A stretch of 64,000 nucleotides of DNA from positions 981,672 to 1,045,671 of the forward strand of contig NZ_KQ033920.1 of NCBI RefSeq assembly GCF_000969825.1, written 5' to 3'. The translations under genes and the position numbers were made by a program. Source of the stretch: Parabacteroides gordonii MS-1 = DSM 23371 (GTDB lineage Bacteria; Bacteroidota; Bacteroidia; Bacteroidales; Tannerellaceae). The notes beneath the pieces were generated by a model, which was given only the letters and a program-made list of their open reading frames with translations, ran no database searches and was not told the DNA's origin. This document shows, piece by piece, positions 1 to 9,175 of the stretch. The number at the start of each line of letters is the position of its first letter. Positions within the stretch are counted from its first letter, which is position 1.

Positions 1-579
1 GGTGACGGTATCGCCGACGTTCCTATGCTGCAACTGGCCGGAACCAGTGTTGCGATGGGCAATGCACGCGACTCGGTAAAGGTTTGTGCGGACTTCACAA
101 CCCTGACGAATGATATGGACGGGGTTGCCGTTGCTATCGAGACTGCGATCCTTGCCGCTATCAAACCGACGGAAGTTCCGCTGGCTCAGTTGAACATGCG
201 TGCCAAACATGCGTTGATGGGTAATTTAGGTATTCAATATACCTATGCTTCAGAAGACCGTGTGGAAGCGACCATGCCGGTAGACGAACGTACCCGCCAG
301 CCTTTCGGTATCCTGCACGGCGGTGCAACCCTGGCATTGGCAGAGACGGTTGCCGGACTCGGTTCCATGATACTGGCCAAACCGGACGAGATCGTCGTAG
401 GAATGCAGGTTAGCGGCAATCACATGTCGTCGGCGCATGAAGGCGATACGGTGCGTGCCGTCGGAACGATCATCCATAAAGGACGCTCTTCGCATGTATG
501 GAATGTAGATGTGTTTACCTCTACCGACAAATTGGTTTCATCCATACGTGTTGTGAATAGCATATTAAAGAAGAAATGA
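1..579 (+). CDS. HAD phosphatase-hotdog thioesterase fusion, 5' end outside window
   Basis: The reading frame is open from base 1, so the start lies upstream. The first ~50 visible residues match the C-terminal end of a Cof-type HAD phosphatase (GDGIADVPML, then AMGNA and a DGVA segment). From about residue 60 a PaaI-type hotdog domain follows, with the signature GILHGGATLALAET. Hotdog enzymes of this type hydrolyse acyl-CoA thioesters. Beside menF, the likely substrate is 1,4-dihydroxy-2-naphthoyl-CoA, the thioesterase step of menaquinone synthesis; this is inferred from context. The HAD part could remove a phosphate from an unknown substrate. The stop codon overlaps the menF start (ATGA), which implies translational coupling. 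Fold assignments are firm, the substrate is not. Confidence 0.8.
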   Translation, partial: GDGIADVPMLQLAGTSVAMGNARDSVKVCADFTTLTNDMDGVAVAIETAILAAIKPTEVPLAQLNMRAKHALMGNLGIQYTYASEDRVEATMPVDERTRQPFGILHGGATLALAETVAGLGSMILAKPDEIVVGMQVSGNHMSSAHEGDTVRAVGTIIHKGRSSHVWNVDVFTSTDKLVSSIRVVNSILKKK

Positions 580-1670
580 TTTCAGAAGAAACAAGTAAAT
601 ACAAGGCAATTGACTCACTGATCAGGCAGGGCCGCAGTTTTGCTATCTATCGTATACCGGGGGAAGAAACTCCCCGGTTCGTGATGCAAGCCTCCGGTTC
701 TGCCCGTCTGTTTTATAATATAGAGGATCTGAATGAACAGCAGGGGTTTGTTATTGCCCCCTTCAGGGCAGGCCGGGAATGTCCGATCGTACTGATCAGG
801 CCGGATTATTCCGAGTTGCCCGATAGCAGTAAAAAGGAATTCATCCCAATGGATTTGGAATTTCATCCGAATGAAACTGAAAACGCATCCGAACGAAAGA
901 CAAAAGACAACTATATCCATTGCTTCGATACTTTCATAAAACCTTTGCAGGAGAAAACGCTGGACAAACTGGTTCTTTCACGCAGTCTGACACTCGACCG
1001 GGAAGATGGCTTTTCTCCTGCAAAGGCTTTCTACAAAGCCTGCAAGCAATATATCCGTTCCTATGTATATCTCTGCCACACACCGCATACAGGTACATGG
1101 CTGGGAAGCACACCTGAAATCATCCTCTCCGGAGAAAAAGGGGAATGGCACACCGTTGCCCTGGCCGGTACACAGCCACTGCAAAATGGCGAATTACCTG
1201 TACATTGGAGCAATAAGAATAAAAGGGAACAGTTATTAGTATCCAATTACATACACGATCAACTCAGTTCATTAGGTATCGACTCAGCAATGGAAGGCCC
1301 TTATCCGGCACGCGCCGGGGCTTTATGTCATCTGAAAAGCGATTTCCGGTTCCGTCTCGGAGAAAGTAATAAACTGGGGAATCTGCTTAATCTATTACAT
1401 CCTACTCCAGCCGTATGCGGACTTCCTAAAGAAGAAGCCCATCGTTTTATCCTGGCCAACGAAGGATATGATCGCCGTTATTATTCCGGCTTTATCGGTT
1501 GGTTGAATCCGGAAGGCAGAACAGATCTGTACGTAAACCTGCGTTGCATGAACATCAATGCCAAGACGCTGATACTGTATGCCGGTGGTGGCTTGCTTTC
1601 TTCTTCAGAGTTGAGTGACGAATGGCAGGAAACGGAAGATAAATTACAGACGATGCGGGCATTGTTGTAA
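576..1670 (+). CDS. menF: Isochorismate synthase MenF
   Basis: 364 residues of the chorismate-binding family. It isomerises chorismate to isochorismate, the first committed step of menaquinone synthesis, in the cytoplasm. Visible family motifs are LDKLVLSRS near residue 130, an AGTQPL segment near 215, HPTPAVCGLPK near 290 and YSGFIGW near 315. The position of the gene beside menD, menB and menC-menE separates it from salicylate or anthranilate synthases of the same fold. The start overlaps the previous stop by four bases. A strong hairpin follows and the next men gene is 4.9 kb away behind a SusCD pair, so menF probably ends the upstream transcript. Confidence 0.9.
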   Translation: MISEETSKYKAIDSLIRQGRSFAIYRIPGEETPRFVMQASGSARLFYNIEDLNEQQGFVIAPFRAGRECPIVLIRPDYSELPDSSKKEFIPMDLEFHPNETENASERKTKDNYIHCFDTFIKPLQEKTLDKLVLSRSLTLDREDGFSPAKAFYKACKQYIRSYVYLCHTPHTGTWLGSTPEIILSGEKGEWHTVALAGTQPLQNGELPVHWSNKNKREQLLVSNYIHDQLSSLGIDSAMEGPYPARAGALCHLKSDFRFRLGESNKLGNLLNLLHPTPAVCGLPKEEAHRFILANEGYDRRYYSGFIGWLNPEGRTDLYVNLRCMNINAKTLILYAGGGLLSSSELSDEWQETEDKLQTMRALL

Positions 1671-1701
1671 AACAAAATTTGTGATAGTCCAAATATTGAT
1701 C

Positions 1702-1741
1702 GTGGGATGTATCAGCTATTGAAGTAGCCGATACGTCCCAC
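1702..1741. terminator. Bidirectional hairpin between menF and susD
   Basis: GTGGGATGTATCAGCTA pairs with TAGCCGATACGTCCCAC over 17 positions with one G-U pair and one mismatch, around a short loop. It lies between two convergent genes, so it can stop transcripts from both sides. Confidence 0.7.
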
Positions 1742-1754
1742 AATTAGTTTTAGA

Positions 1755-3242
1755 TCAACGCGGATTCTGCACCATATTCGGATTAGCATCGATCTCCGTT
1801 TGGGGAATAGGTAACGCGACCCTCAGATCAGATGGAGTAATGACTGCTGCTCCGGCAACGGAAGGCAAATGCCATCCACCGGTACGAGTCACCGGCAAAT
1901 CATTCCTCATGGCATCAAAAAAGGCATGTCCCTCTCCTACCAATTCCTTACGGCGTTCTTTCAGAATACGCTCCAGGCTCAGTTCAGATGCCTGCACCGA
2001 TTTCGCTGGATTGGCACGGCTCACGATAGCATTAAGGCAATCCAGGGAGAAGGCCAGATTCTCTGCTCCACCCAATTTAAAGGCTGCCTCAGCAGCATTC
2101 AGGTAGACTTCGGAGAGACGAACGACACAGATATCATTATCCTGTGGATTTTCGCCCGTTTTGCCCGGATACTTGTTCAGATACTTAGGATGACCAGTAG
2201 AACCTTCGGGTAATATATCTTCTTCCGGTTTCTGCGGTAGACGATTCAATATATGACGCACATCGTCCGGATCTTCTCCCAGCAGATCGAGGAATGCCTT
2301 CGTGAGCACAAGATTATTCCAGTCCTTCACATTATCGGCATACACCATCGGAGCTCCCTCACCGCCTGTTCCACCATCCGGTTCGGAAAGGGTATAATAA
2401 AACTCAAAGAGCGACTCCGAATTAAAATCTTTTCCCCATACAGTGGGATATTCTTCGTGTGTGAATAGTTTATACAACCCTCCGTTATTTATTACTTCCT
2501 TAGCCAGTGCGAGTGCCTTTTCATTATTATTCATATAAAGATAAATACGCGATAGCAATGCTTTCACACTCCAGACATTGAGAAAGCCGTCTTTCTTATC
2601 GGTAGAGAGGGCGGAAAGGTTCAGTGCTTCCGTCATATCATCTATCGCCTGGCCGTAGCATTCGGCCACCGTATTGCGGGCAGGCTGATGAGTGGGTAAT
2701 GTTGTTTTAATTTCGATAGCCACACCCAAAGAAGCACCGTTATCCAGAGTATAAGGCATACCGAACAGACGGGTAAGATCGAACAGGGCGAGCCCGCGCA
2801 AAGCAAGCGCCTCAGCTTTGATACAGTCGAGTGCTGCGGTATTATCCGTAGTTACCTCACCCGATTCGATCCTTTCCAGCAGACTGTTTGCCTGATGGAT
2901 CACGTTATAAGGCTGGTTCCATACACGGGTGATGTTCAGGGCATCATCCGCCGTGACATTGAACTCATAATAGGGTGACACACGTTTGCCGGGCCCTTTA
3001 CTGATACGTGCCTGTACATCTTCGCCACGGCAGTCGGCATAGTAGAGATAATTATCCCCATAGTAACTATGTGAAGCGGCAATACGATAGATACCGTTCA
3101 AAGCGATCTGAGCCTCTTCAAGCGTGCGGATAGCCTGCGAAGTAGTTACCGAAGTAGACGGATCCAGGTTCAACCAATCGCCGGAGCAGGAAGTGCAAAG
3201 AAGCGATGTGGCGGCAAACAAATATATAAATGTATGTTTCAT
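1755..3242 (-). CDS. SusD/RagB-type nutrient-binding lipoprotein
   Basis: 495 residues. A lipoprotein signal ends at LLCTSC (Cys19), so the protein is probably anchored at the outer membrane and exposed at the cell surface. The opening GDWLNLDPSTSVT, the following helical TPR-like body and the C-terminal end that places an R/K-rich ERRKELVGEGHAFFDAMR helix are typical of SusD/RagB proteins. Members cap a SusC channel and deliver oligosaccharides or peptides to it. It lies 25 bases downstream of its SusC partner in the same direction. No glycosidase or peptidase is attached to the pair, so the ligand cannot be named from context. Confidence 0.92.
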   Translation of the reverse strand: MKHTFIYLFAATSLLCTSCSGDWLNLDPSTSVTTSQAIRTLEEAQIALNGIYRIAASHSYYGDNYLYYADCRGEDVQARISKGPGKRVSPYYEFNVTADDALNITRVWNQPYNVIHQANSLLERIESGEVTTDNTAALDCIKAEALALRGLALFDLTRLFGMPYTLDNGASLGVAIEIKTTLPTHQPARNTVAECYGQAIDDMTEALNLSALSTDKKDGFLNVWSVKALLSRIYLYMNNNEKALALAKEVINNGGLYKLFTHEEYPTVWGKDFNSESLFEFYYTLSEPDGGTGGEGAPMVYADNVKDWNNLVLTKAFLDLLGEDPDDVRHILNRLPQKPEEDILPEGSTGHPKYLNKYPGKTGENPQDNDICVVRLSEVYLNAAEAAFKLGGAENLAFSLDCLNAIVSRANPAKSVQASELSLERILKERRKELVGEGHAFFDAMRNDLPVTRTGGWHLPSVAGAAVITPSDLRVALPIPQTEIDANPNMVQNPR

Positions 3243-3267
3243 ATTCGAATAGTTTATAATAAATAAA

Positions 3268-6200
3268 TCAGAAAGTTATCTCAACCCCAAAATTGAAGGT
3301 ACGCATAGCGGGTGCTTCACAGAACACTTCACCATTAACCGGAACTTCCGGATCATATTGGTTCCATTTGGCCCACGTGAGCAGATTGGTACCGGAGAAA
3401 TAAATACGTGCATTTTCTATCAGCGCCTTTTGTGTCCACTGCCCCGGCAGTGTAAAGCCCAATGTCAGGTTTTTGAGACGGATATGATCGGTACTGTGGA
3501 TATAACGGGATGAGTTTTGCGGGCCGGCTCCCTGTTCCAGTACGAAGCGGGGCACATCGGTTATATCTCCCGGTTTCTGCCAACGGTCGAGGGCATATAC
3601 GGGCAGGTTGTATGATTTTTCCTTACTACCGTCTGTCTCTATCAGAGTGCCAGCCTTATCAAAAGAATAACCACCCAATGAGTAGGTGAACGTAAGTCCC
3701 AGGTCAAACCATTTATAAGAAAGTATGTTGGTAAAACCTCCTGCAATCTTCGGATCGGCAGACTTATACGGAATGGCTTGTGCTTTAGATGCATCGTCAG
3801 TCTTTTCTTTATTATAATTGCCTTGCTCGTCCTGTGTATTGAGATAGTAGAGAGCTTTTCCGGTCTGCGTATCTACTCCGGCAAACTCTTTCACGTAGAA
3901 GCTGTTGTAAGGAAGGCCTACTTTATGGATAAACCAGGAGCCCTCGATTGATTGCTTCATATCGCCATCCAACGTTACGATCTTATTGCGATTGTGGGTC
4001 AGGTTCAGCACGGATGTCCAGTTAAAGTCAGGACTGGCAAAGTTGATCGTTCTCAATTCTAACTCCACACCTTTGTTGTTAAGCTGACCGATATTCGCCA
4101 GATAGTTCAGGAAACCGGTAGTAGCACTGATAGGACGGTTGTAAAGCAGGTCTTTGGTATCGCGATTATAGTATTCGAGCGTCACAAAAATACGGTTGAT
4201 GAAAGCCAGGTCGATACCAAGATTCAGATTGTAGTTCTTTTCCCACTTCAACCCGGGATTGGCCTGGGCAGACTCATACGAACCTGCTGCTCCCATATAG
4301 TTCTGTCCGTAACTGTACAGCCCCATATATCCGTAAAGAGCTCCCGGCTGATTACCATTAACGCCATAAGAGGCACGTATCTTCACATCGTTCAACACCG
4401 GTTTCACTGCATGCATAAAAGACTCATTACTCAGATGCCACATACCGGAGACAGACCAGAAATCTCCCCATCGACTTTCCGGAGCCAGACGGGAACTGCC
4501 ATCGCGGCGGTAACTGCCCGCAATATAATAACGGTCGTCATAATCATAATTCAAACGCGAAAGATAGGAGATCATCCTGTATGCCTGGGTAGAAGAAGCA
4601 AAGCTTTTCAGCACAGCTGCATTATCCGGTTCGAGCAACACATCCGAAGGTAATTTAGCTTTTTCTCCCATTGCCTTATCACTCTGATAACTTTCCAATT
4701 CATAGGCTGCCAATACATCGAGGTGGTGTTTGGTGGCAAAGGTACGGACAAAGTTGATAGAGGTAGATGAAAGAAACTTACCATATTCGGTAAATCCTTT
4801 TGAAGTCTGGGCATCACTTCCGCTCTTTGGCCCTGCTCCGCTAAGAGGGTTCAGATAACGGGAATCTTTCTGCACCGTGTAATCATAGCTCAACGTTTCT
4901 TTGAGTTTCAGTCCTTTAATAATATCAACTGAGGCATATCCGGTAGAGAACATACGCGTCATACGACTACGGTTATAGTCGGTACGGATATCGCGAAGCG
5001 GATTCACATTAGTACCGGGATAAGAGCCCACATAATTGCCTGAAGCGTCGCGTACCGGCATGGAAGGTGTGGCAGATACAGCGACACAGAGAAAAGGATT
5101 GATATTGGAGCCACGCTCTTCATTCATTTCCTGACTCATCTGGGTAAACATCATATTACCTCCTATTTCTGCACGGCTACCTACTTTCTGCGTCACATTC
5201 AGACGGGCCGAATAACGATCCAGACTGGAGTTTTCGACCAATCCCTCCTGACGGTTGAAACCAAGAGAAGAATAAAAAGTAGTACGCTCGTTACCCCCGG
5301 AAGCCGATACCTCATAATTTTGATTATGAGCCGTACGAAGCAATTCTTTCCGCCAGTCGGTATATCCCAGTTCGGGTATCCCCGCATACATGTCGATATT
5401 GGCTTTGGCATATTCGTCAGGAGACTCCATGCCCTTGTCTATAGCCGAGTTATACAGGCCTTCATAAATCATCTCACGGCGCTGATCTCCATTTAATGTA
5501 GGGCGGAAGTTGACAGCCGCATCAGAGAAACCGCCACTGGCACTCAAAGTGACTCTTGTACGCCCCACGGTACCTTTTTTCGTTGTGATCAAAATCACGC
5601 CATTAGCAGCACGCGAACCATAAAGAGAAGCGGCAGCAGCATCCTTTATCACCGTAATATTTTCGATATCGGCAGGATTAAGCGTGCTCATCACATTCGT
5701 TTTGGCGTTATTCATATAAGCGGCATCGGCACCCGTACCGGCACCCATACTACCGGATGTGACAGGTACGCCATCAATGACAAATAATGGTTCGTTGGAA
5801 GCATTGAAAGAACCCATACCACGGATACGAATACTCTGGTTAGCTCCCGGTTGACCGGAACCGGATGTTATATTCACTCCCGTAGTCATGCCTTGCAACT
5901 TCTGCTCTACAGAAAGTACAGGTACGTTTTTCAACATATCGGCCCGCAGGGTATTGGCAGAGCCGGTAAAAGATGATTTCGAGAAGTTTCCATATCCGGT
6001 GACCACCACTTCCTCCAAATTCTGTGATTCAGGGGTTAGCACCACATTCAAAACACCATTCTTAGGTACTTTTACCTCGGCTGTTTTCATTCCTACATAA
6101 GATACAACAAGGATCTTATCGGATGCTTCTACATCCAGTACGAAACGACCGTCTATATCCGTCACCACTCCCCGCTCCGCGACTCCTTTTACAGAAACGG

Positions 6201-6327
6201 TAGCACCAATAAGAGGTAGTTTATCATCCGATGAGGTTACTATACCTTTTATTTCCAATTGCTGTGCCTGCATATGTATACTGCACAGACACGCCAGTAC
6301 AAACAATACAAATCTAAATTTTTTCAT
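3268..6327 (-). CDS. SusC/RagA-type TonB-dependent outer-membrane transporter
   Basis: 1019 residues. A signal peptide ends at MQAQ. An Ig-like carboxypeptidase-regulatory domain (about 25-100) follows, then the TonB-box-like NLEEVVVTGYG, the plug domain with PLFVIDGVPV and LYGSRAANGVILITTKKG, and a long beta-barrel ending in the aromatic EITF. There is no secretin/STN domain, so it does not look like an ECF anti-sigma signalling receptor. With the adjacent SusD it should import a ligand too large for porins, using TonB energy. No sigma/anti-sigma pair or hybrid two-component regulator flanks it. The upstream region holds a 21-bp-spaced dyad. Confidence 0.93.
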   Translation of the reverse strand: MKKFRFVLFVLACLCSIHMQAQQLEIKGIVTSSDDKLPLIGATVSVKGVAERGVVTDIDGRFVLDVEASDKILVVSYVGMKTAEVKVPKNGVLNVVLTPESQNLEEVVVTGYGNFSKSSFTGSANTLRADMLKNVPVLSVEQKLQGMTTGVNITSGSGQPGANQSIRIRGMGSFNASNEPLFVIDGVPVTSGSMGAGTGADAAYMNNAKTNVMSTLNPADIENITVIKDAAAASLYGSRAANGVILITTKKGTVGRTRVTLSASGGFSDAAVNFRPTLNGDQRREMIYEGLYNSAIDKGMESPDEYAKANIDMYAGIPELGYTDWRKELLRTAHNQNYEVSASGGNERTTFYSSLGFNRQEGLVENSSLDRYSARLNVTQKVGSRAEIGGNMMFTQMSQEMNEERGSNINPFLCVAVSATPSMPVRDASGNYVGSYPGTNVNPLRDIRTDYNRSRMTRMFSTGYASVDIIKGLKLKETLSYDYTVQKDSRYLNPLSGAGPKSGSDAQTSKGFTEYGKFLSSTSINFVRTFATKHHLDVLAAYELESYQSDKAMGEKAKLPSDVLLEPDNAAVLKSFASSTQAYRMISYLSRLNYDYDDRYYIAGSYRRDGSSRLAPESRWGDFWSVSGMWHLSNESFMHAVKPVLNDVKIRASYGVNGNQPGALYGYMGLYSYGQNYMGAAGSYESAQANPGLKWEKNYNLNLGIDLAFINRIFVTLEYYNRDTKDLLYNRPISATTGFLNYLANIGQLNNKGVELELRTINFASPDFNWTSVLNLTHNRNKIVTLDGDMKQSIEGSWFIHKVGLPYNSFYVKEFAGVDTQTGKALYYLNTQDEQGNYNKEKTDDASKAQAIPYKSADPKIAGGFTNILSYKWFDLGLTFTYSLGGYSFDKAGTLIETDGSKEKSYNLPVYALDRWQKPGDITDVPRFVLEQGAGPQNSSRYIHSTDHIRLKNLTLGFTLPGQWTQKALIENARIYFSGTNLLTWAKWNQYDPEVPVNGEVFCEAPAMRTFNFGVEITF

Positions 6328-6472
6328 TAATCAATTATTATTAAATACTAATACCAGTTTGTACTTTATATGCCAATAATTGTACCCTAAAAGCGTCCGA
6401 GGAGTAAATTAAATCTAAATAGCGGTGAATAAATGCATTAATCATTCAAGGAAAACTAAGAAAAATAAAACG

Positions 6473-6516
6473 GTATGTAGAATTTCCACACAGATATGTA
6501 GAACTATTCTACATAT
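6473..6516. promoter_or_regulatory. Candidate operator: TATGTAGAA half-sites at 21-bp spacing
   Basis: TATGTAGAA occurs at 6474-6482 and again at 6495-6503, exactly 21 bp apart. An inverted copy, TTCTACATA, is at 6507-6515. The last two form the perfect dyad ATATGTAGAA-CTA-TTCTACATAT (6494-6516). The site lies in the intergenic region shared by susC (leftward) and menD (rightward), about 45 bp before the menD -7 box. The bound regulator is unknown. Confidence 0.5.
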
Positions 6517-6560
6517 TGATCATATCCGACCCGATTCTCCGTCAATTGAAAAATTATATC

Positions 6561-6569
6561 TACTTTTGC
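6561..6569 (+). promoter_or_regulatory. menD -7 element
   Basis: TACTTTTGC matches the Bacteroidota -7 consensus TAnnTTTG, 26 bases before the menD start. No clear -33 TTTG is seen at 19-21 bp. It gives menD its own promoter, separate from menF. Confidence 0.55.
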
Positions 6570-6594
6570 AAGTCAACCTAAGGAAGAACAGAAT

Positions 6595-8262
6595 ATGTAC
6601 ACCGATAAAAAAAACATTCTCCAATTAGTAGCTCTGCTCAAGGAGCATAATATCAATAAAATCGTATTATGTCCGGGAAGTCGCAATTCGCCTATCGTAC
6701 ATACGTTGGCTAATCATCCGTTCTTCACCTGCTATTCGGTGACCGACGAACGGAGTGCCGGCTTCTTTGCAATGGGACTGGCTCTGCACGGGGGAAAACC
6801 GGCGGCCGTCTGTTGCACCTCAGGTACAGCCCTGCTGAACATCCATCCGGCCGTAGCGGAAGCCTATTACCAGCATGTCCCCCTTATCGTGATATCTGCC
6901 GACCGACCGGGAGCCTGGATCGGGCAAATGGATGGCCAGACCTTACCGCAACCGGGTGTATTCGGTTCACTGGTAAAGAAATCGGTCAACCTGCCGGAGA
7001 TACATACGGATGAAGATGAGTGGTACTGCAACCGCCTGGTCAATGAGGCGTTGCTGGAACTCAACCATCACGGAAAAGGCCCGGTACATATCAATGTCCC
7101 GATCTCCGAGCCGCTATTCCAGTTCACGACACCCGAATTGCCGAAGGTACGCGTCATTACCCGTTATCAGGGACTGAATATATACGACCGGGAATACAAT
7201 ACACTGATCGAACGGCTGAACGGCTATAATAAACGGATGATGGTGGTCGGACAAATGAGCCTGATCTATCTGTTTGAAAAGAAGATATCCAAACTACTCT
7301 ACAAACATTTCGCCTGGCTGACCGAACATACGGGAAACAAAACGATCCCCGGTATCCCTGTAAAGAACTTCGATGCGGCAATTTATGCATTACCAAAAGA
7401 GACGCTCGACAAGATGGTTCCCGAACTGGTCATCACCTATGGGGGACATATCGTTTCCAAGCGCCTGAAGAAATTCCTCCGCGAGAACCCGCCTAAAGAG
7501 CATTGGCATGTATCGGCGGATGGCGAAGTGGCCGATCTGTACGGCTCAATGACTACCGTTATCGAGATGGATCCGTTCGAGTTCCTCGAAAAGATCGCTT
7601 ATCTGCTGGAGAATAAAACAACCGAGTTTCCACGCGTATGGGAAAACAATACCAGGAATTTACCCGAACCGGAGTTCGCTTATTCGGAAATGGCGGCTAT
7701 CGGTGCACTGATAAAATCGTTGCCAACTCCGTCTGCCTTACATCTGGCCAATAGCTCGACTGTTCGTTATGCGCAGTTGTTCACTTTGCCGGAAGAGGTA
7801 GAAGTGTGCTGTAACCGGGGAACCAGCGGGATTGAAGGTTCTCTCTCCACAGCTATCGGTTATGCCGTAGCATCCGATAAGCTGAATTTTGTAGCTATAG
7901 GTGACCTTAGTTTCTTCTATGACATGAATGCGATCTGGAACAGCAATTACGGTTGTAACCTGCGTATCCTGCTGCTGAACAATGGTGGTGGTGAGATCTT
8001 CCAGGCTTTGCCCGGTTTGTCTATGTCGGGAAAGACGCACCGTTTTGTCACCGCCACGCATAAAACATCGGCACAAGGCTGGGCTACCGAACGCGGTTTC
8101 CTTTATCAGGGTGTACACGACGGGAAAGAACTTGAAGAGTCAATGAAGATATTTACGGATCCCAACCCCATCAACCAACCGGTACTGATGGAAGTTTTCA
8201 CAGATAAAGACGAAGATGTTCGTCTATTGAAAGAGTATTATCATCAATTAAAGCAAAAATAA
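6595..8262 (+). CDS. menD: MenD, SEPHCHC synthase (thiamine-diphosphate enzyme)
   Basis: 555 residues, the normal MenD length. It joins 2-oxoglutarate to isochorismate, making 2-succinyl-5-enolpyruvyl-6-hydroxy-3-cyclohexene-1-carboxylate. The N-terminal pyrimidine-binding domain shows [21 protein letters not shown] with the conserved Glu, and [10 protein letters not shown]. The C-terminal cofactor domain shows [16 protein letters not shown] and the Mg/diphosphate motif [16 protein letters not shown]. Only one base separates its stop from menB, so the two are co-transcribed. A separate promoter precedes it because SusCD genes part it from menF. Confidence 0.95.
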   Translation: MYTDKKNILQLVALLKEHNINKIVLCPGSRNSPIVHTLANHPFFTCYSVTDERSAGFFAMGLALHGGKPAAVCCTSGTALLNIHPAVAEAYYQHVPLIVISADRPGAWIGQMDGQTLPQPGVFGSLVKKSVNLPEIHTDEDEWYCNRLVNEALLELNHHGKGPVHINVPISEPLFQFTTPELPKVRVITRYQGLNIYDREYNTLIERLNGYNKRMMVVGQMSLIYLFEKKISKLLYKHFAWLTEHTGNKTIPGIPVKNFDAAIYALPKETLDKMVPELVITYGGHIVSKRLKKFLRENPPKEHWHVSADGEVADLYGSMTTVIEMDPFEFLEKIAYLLENKTTEFPRVWENNTRNLPEPEFAYSEMAAIGALIKSLPTPSALHLANSSTVRYAQLFTLPEEVEVCCNRGTSGIEGSLSTAIGYAVASDKLNFVAIGDLSFFYDMNAIWNSNYGCNLRILLLNNGGGEIFQALPGLSMSGKTHRFVTATHKTSAQGWATERGFLYQGVHDGKELEESMKIFTDPNPINQPVLMEVFTDKDEDVRLLKEYYHQLKQK

Positions 8263-8263
8263 T

Positions 8264-9088
8264 ATGTCAACTACAAGAGAATGGACAACTATAAAGGAAT
8301 ATGAAGATATTCTATTCGATTTTTATAAAGGAATTGCCCGCATCACGATTAATCGCGAACGTTATCGCAACGCCTTCACTCCTACCACTACAACAGAAAT
8401 GAGCGATGCTCTTTATATCTGCCGCGAACGGCCGGATATCTGCGTAATCGTATTGACAGGAGCTGGCGATACAGCCTTCTGTGCAGGCGGCGATATGAAT
8501 GTGAAAGGACATGGCGGTTATATCGGTAAAGACGGCGTTGCACGCTTGAATGTACTGGATGTACAAAAGCAGATCCGGTCGATGCCGAAACCGGTCATTG
8601 CAGCCGTGAACGGGTTTGCTATCGGCGGCGGCCATGTGCTGCATGTGGTTTGCGACCTGACAATTGCTTCCGAGAATGCGATCTTCGGACAGACCGGCCC
8701 CCGCGTGGGTAGCTTCGACGCCGGCTTCGGTTCCTCTTACCTGGCTCGTATCGTCGGTCAGAAGAAAGCACGTGAGATATGGTTCCTTTGCCGCAAATAC
8801 AATGCGCAGGAAGCACTCGATATGGGACTGGTTAATAAAGTGGTTCCTTTAGATAAGCTGGAAGACGAATACGTGGAATGGTCTGAAACCATGATGATGC
8901 ACAGTCCGCTTGCCCTGCGTATGATCAAAGCCGGATTGAATGCCGAACTGGATGGCCAGGCAGGTATCCAGGAACTGGCAGGCGACGCAACAATGCTTTA
9001 TTACATGACAGACGAAGCACAGGAAGGCGGTAAAGCATTCCTCGAAAAACGCCGCCCACGGTTTGAAGATTATCCTAAATTCCCGTAA
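8264..9088 (+). CDS. menB: MenB, 1,4-dihydroxy-2-naphthoyl-CoA synthase
   Basis: 274 residues of the crotonase family. It closes the naphthoquinone ring from O-succinylbenzoyl-CoA. Visible are the oxyanion-hole segment [10 protein letters not shown] (about 70), [13 protein letters not shown] (about 118), [18 protein letters not shown] with the MenB-type Asp and Ser/Tyr residues, and the C-terminal [15 protein letters not shown] tail typical of MenB that reaches a neighbouring subunit. The gene starts one base after the menD stop. An 87-base gap carrying an inverted repeat separates it from the menC-menE fusion. Confidence 0.95.
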   Translation: MSTTREWTTIKEYEDILFDFYKGIARITINRERYRNAFTPTTTTEMSDALYICRERPDICVIVLTGAGDTAFCAGGDMNVKGHGGYIGKDGVARLNVLDVQKQIRSMPKPVIAAVNGFAIGGGHVLHVVCDLTIASENAIFGQTGPRVGSFDAGFGSSYLARIVGQKKAREIWFLCRKYNAQEALDMGLVNKVVPLDKLEDEYVEWSETMMMHSPLALRMIKAGLNAELDGQAGIQELAGDATMLYYMTDEAQEGGKAFLEKRRPRFEDYPKFP

Positions 9089-9094
9089 TCAGTG

Positions 9095-9173
9095 TGACAG
9101 TTGACAGATCACAGTTGACAGTTAAATAACCGGAACCTGTATCTGTCAACTGTCAACTATCAACTGTCAACTG
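9095..9173. repeat. Inverted array of CAGTTGACAG units before menC-menE
   Basis: The left arm (9095-9121) contains TGACAGTTGACAG and ACAGTTGACAG. The right arm (9143-9173) contains the reverse complements CTGTCAACTGTCAACT and ATCAACTGTCAACTG. About 21 bases lie between the arms. RNA from the menB side would fold into a long stem that ends two bases before the menC-menE start codon, leaving little room for a free ribosome-binding site. Confidence 0.7.
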
Positions 9174-9175
9174 CT

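Noticed and set aside
9095-9173. CRISPR-like repeat
   Set aside because: The units are 10-11 bp, inverted and directly adjacent, without spacers.
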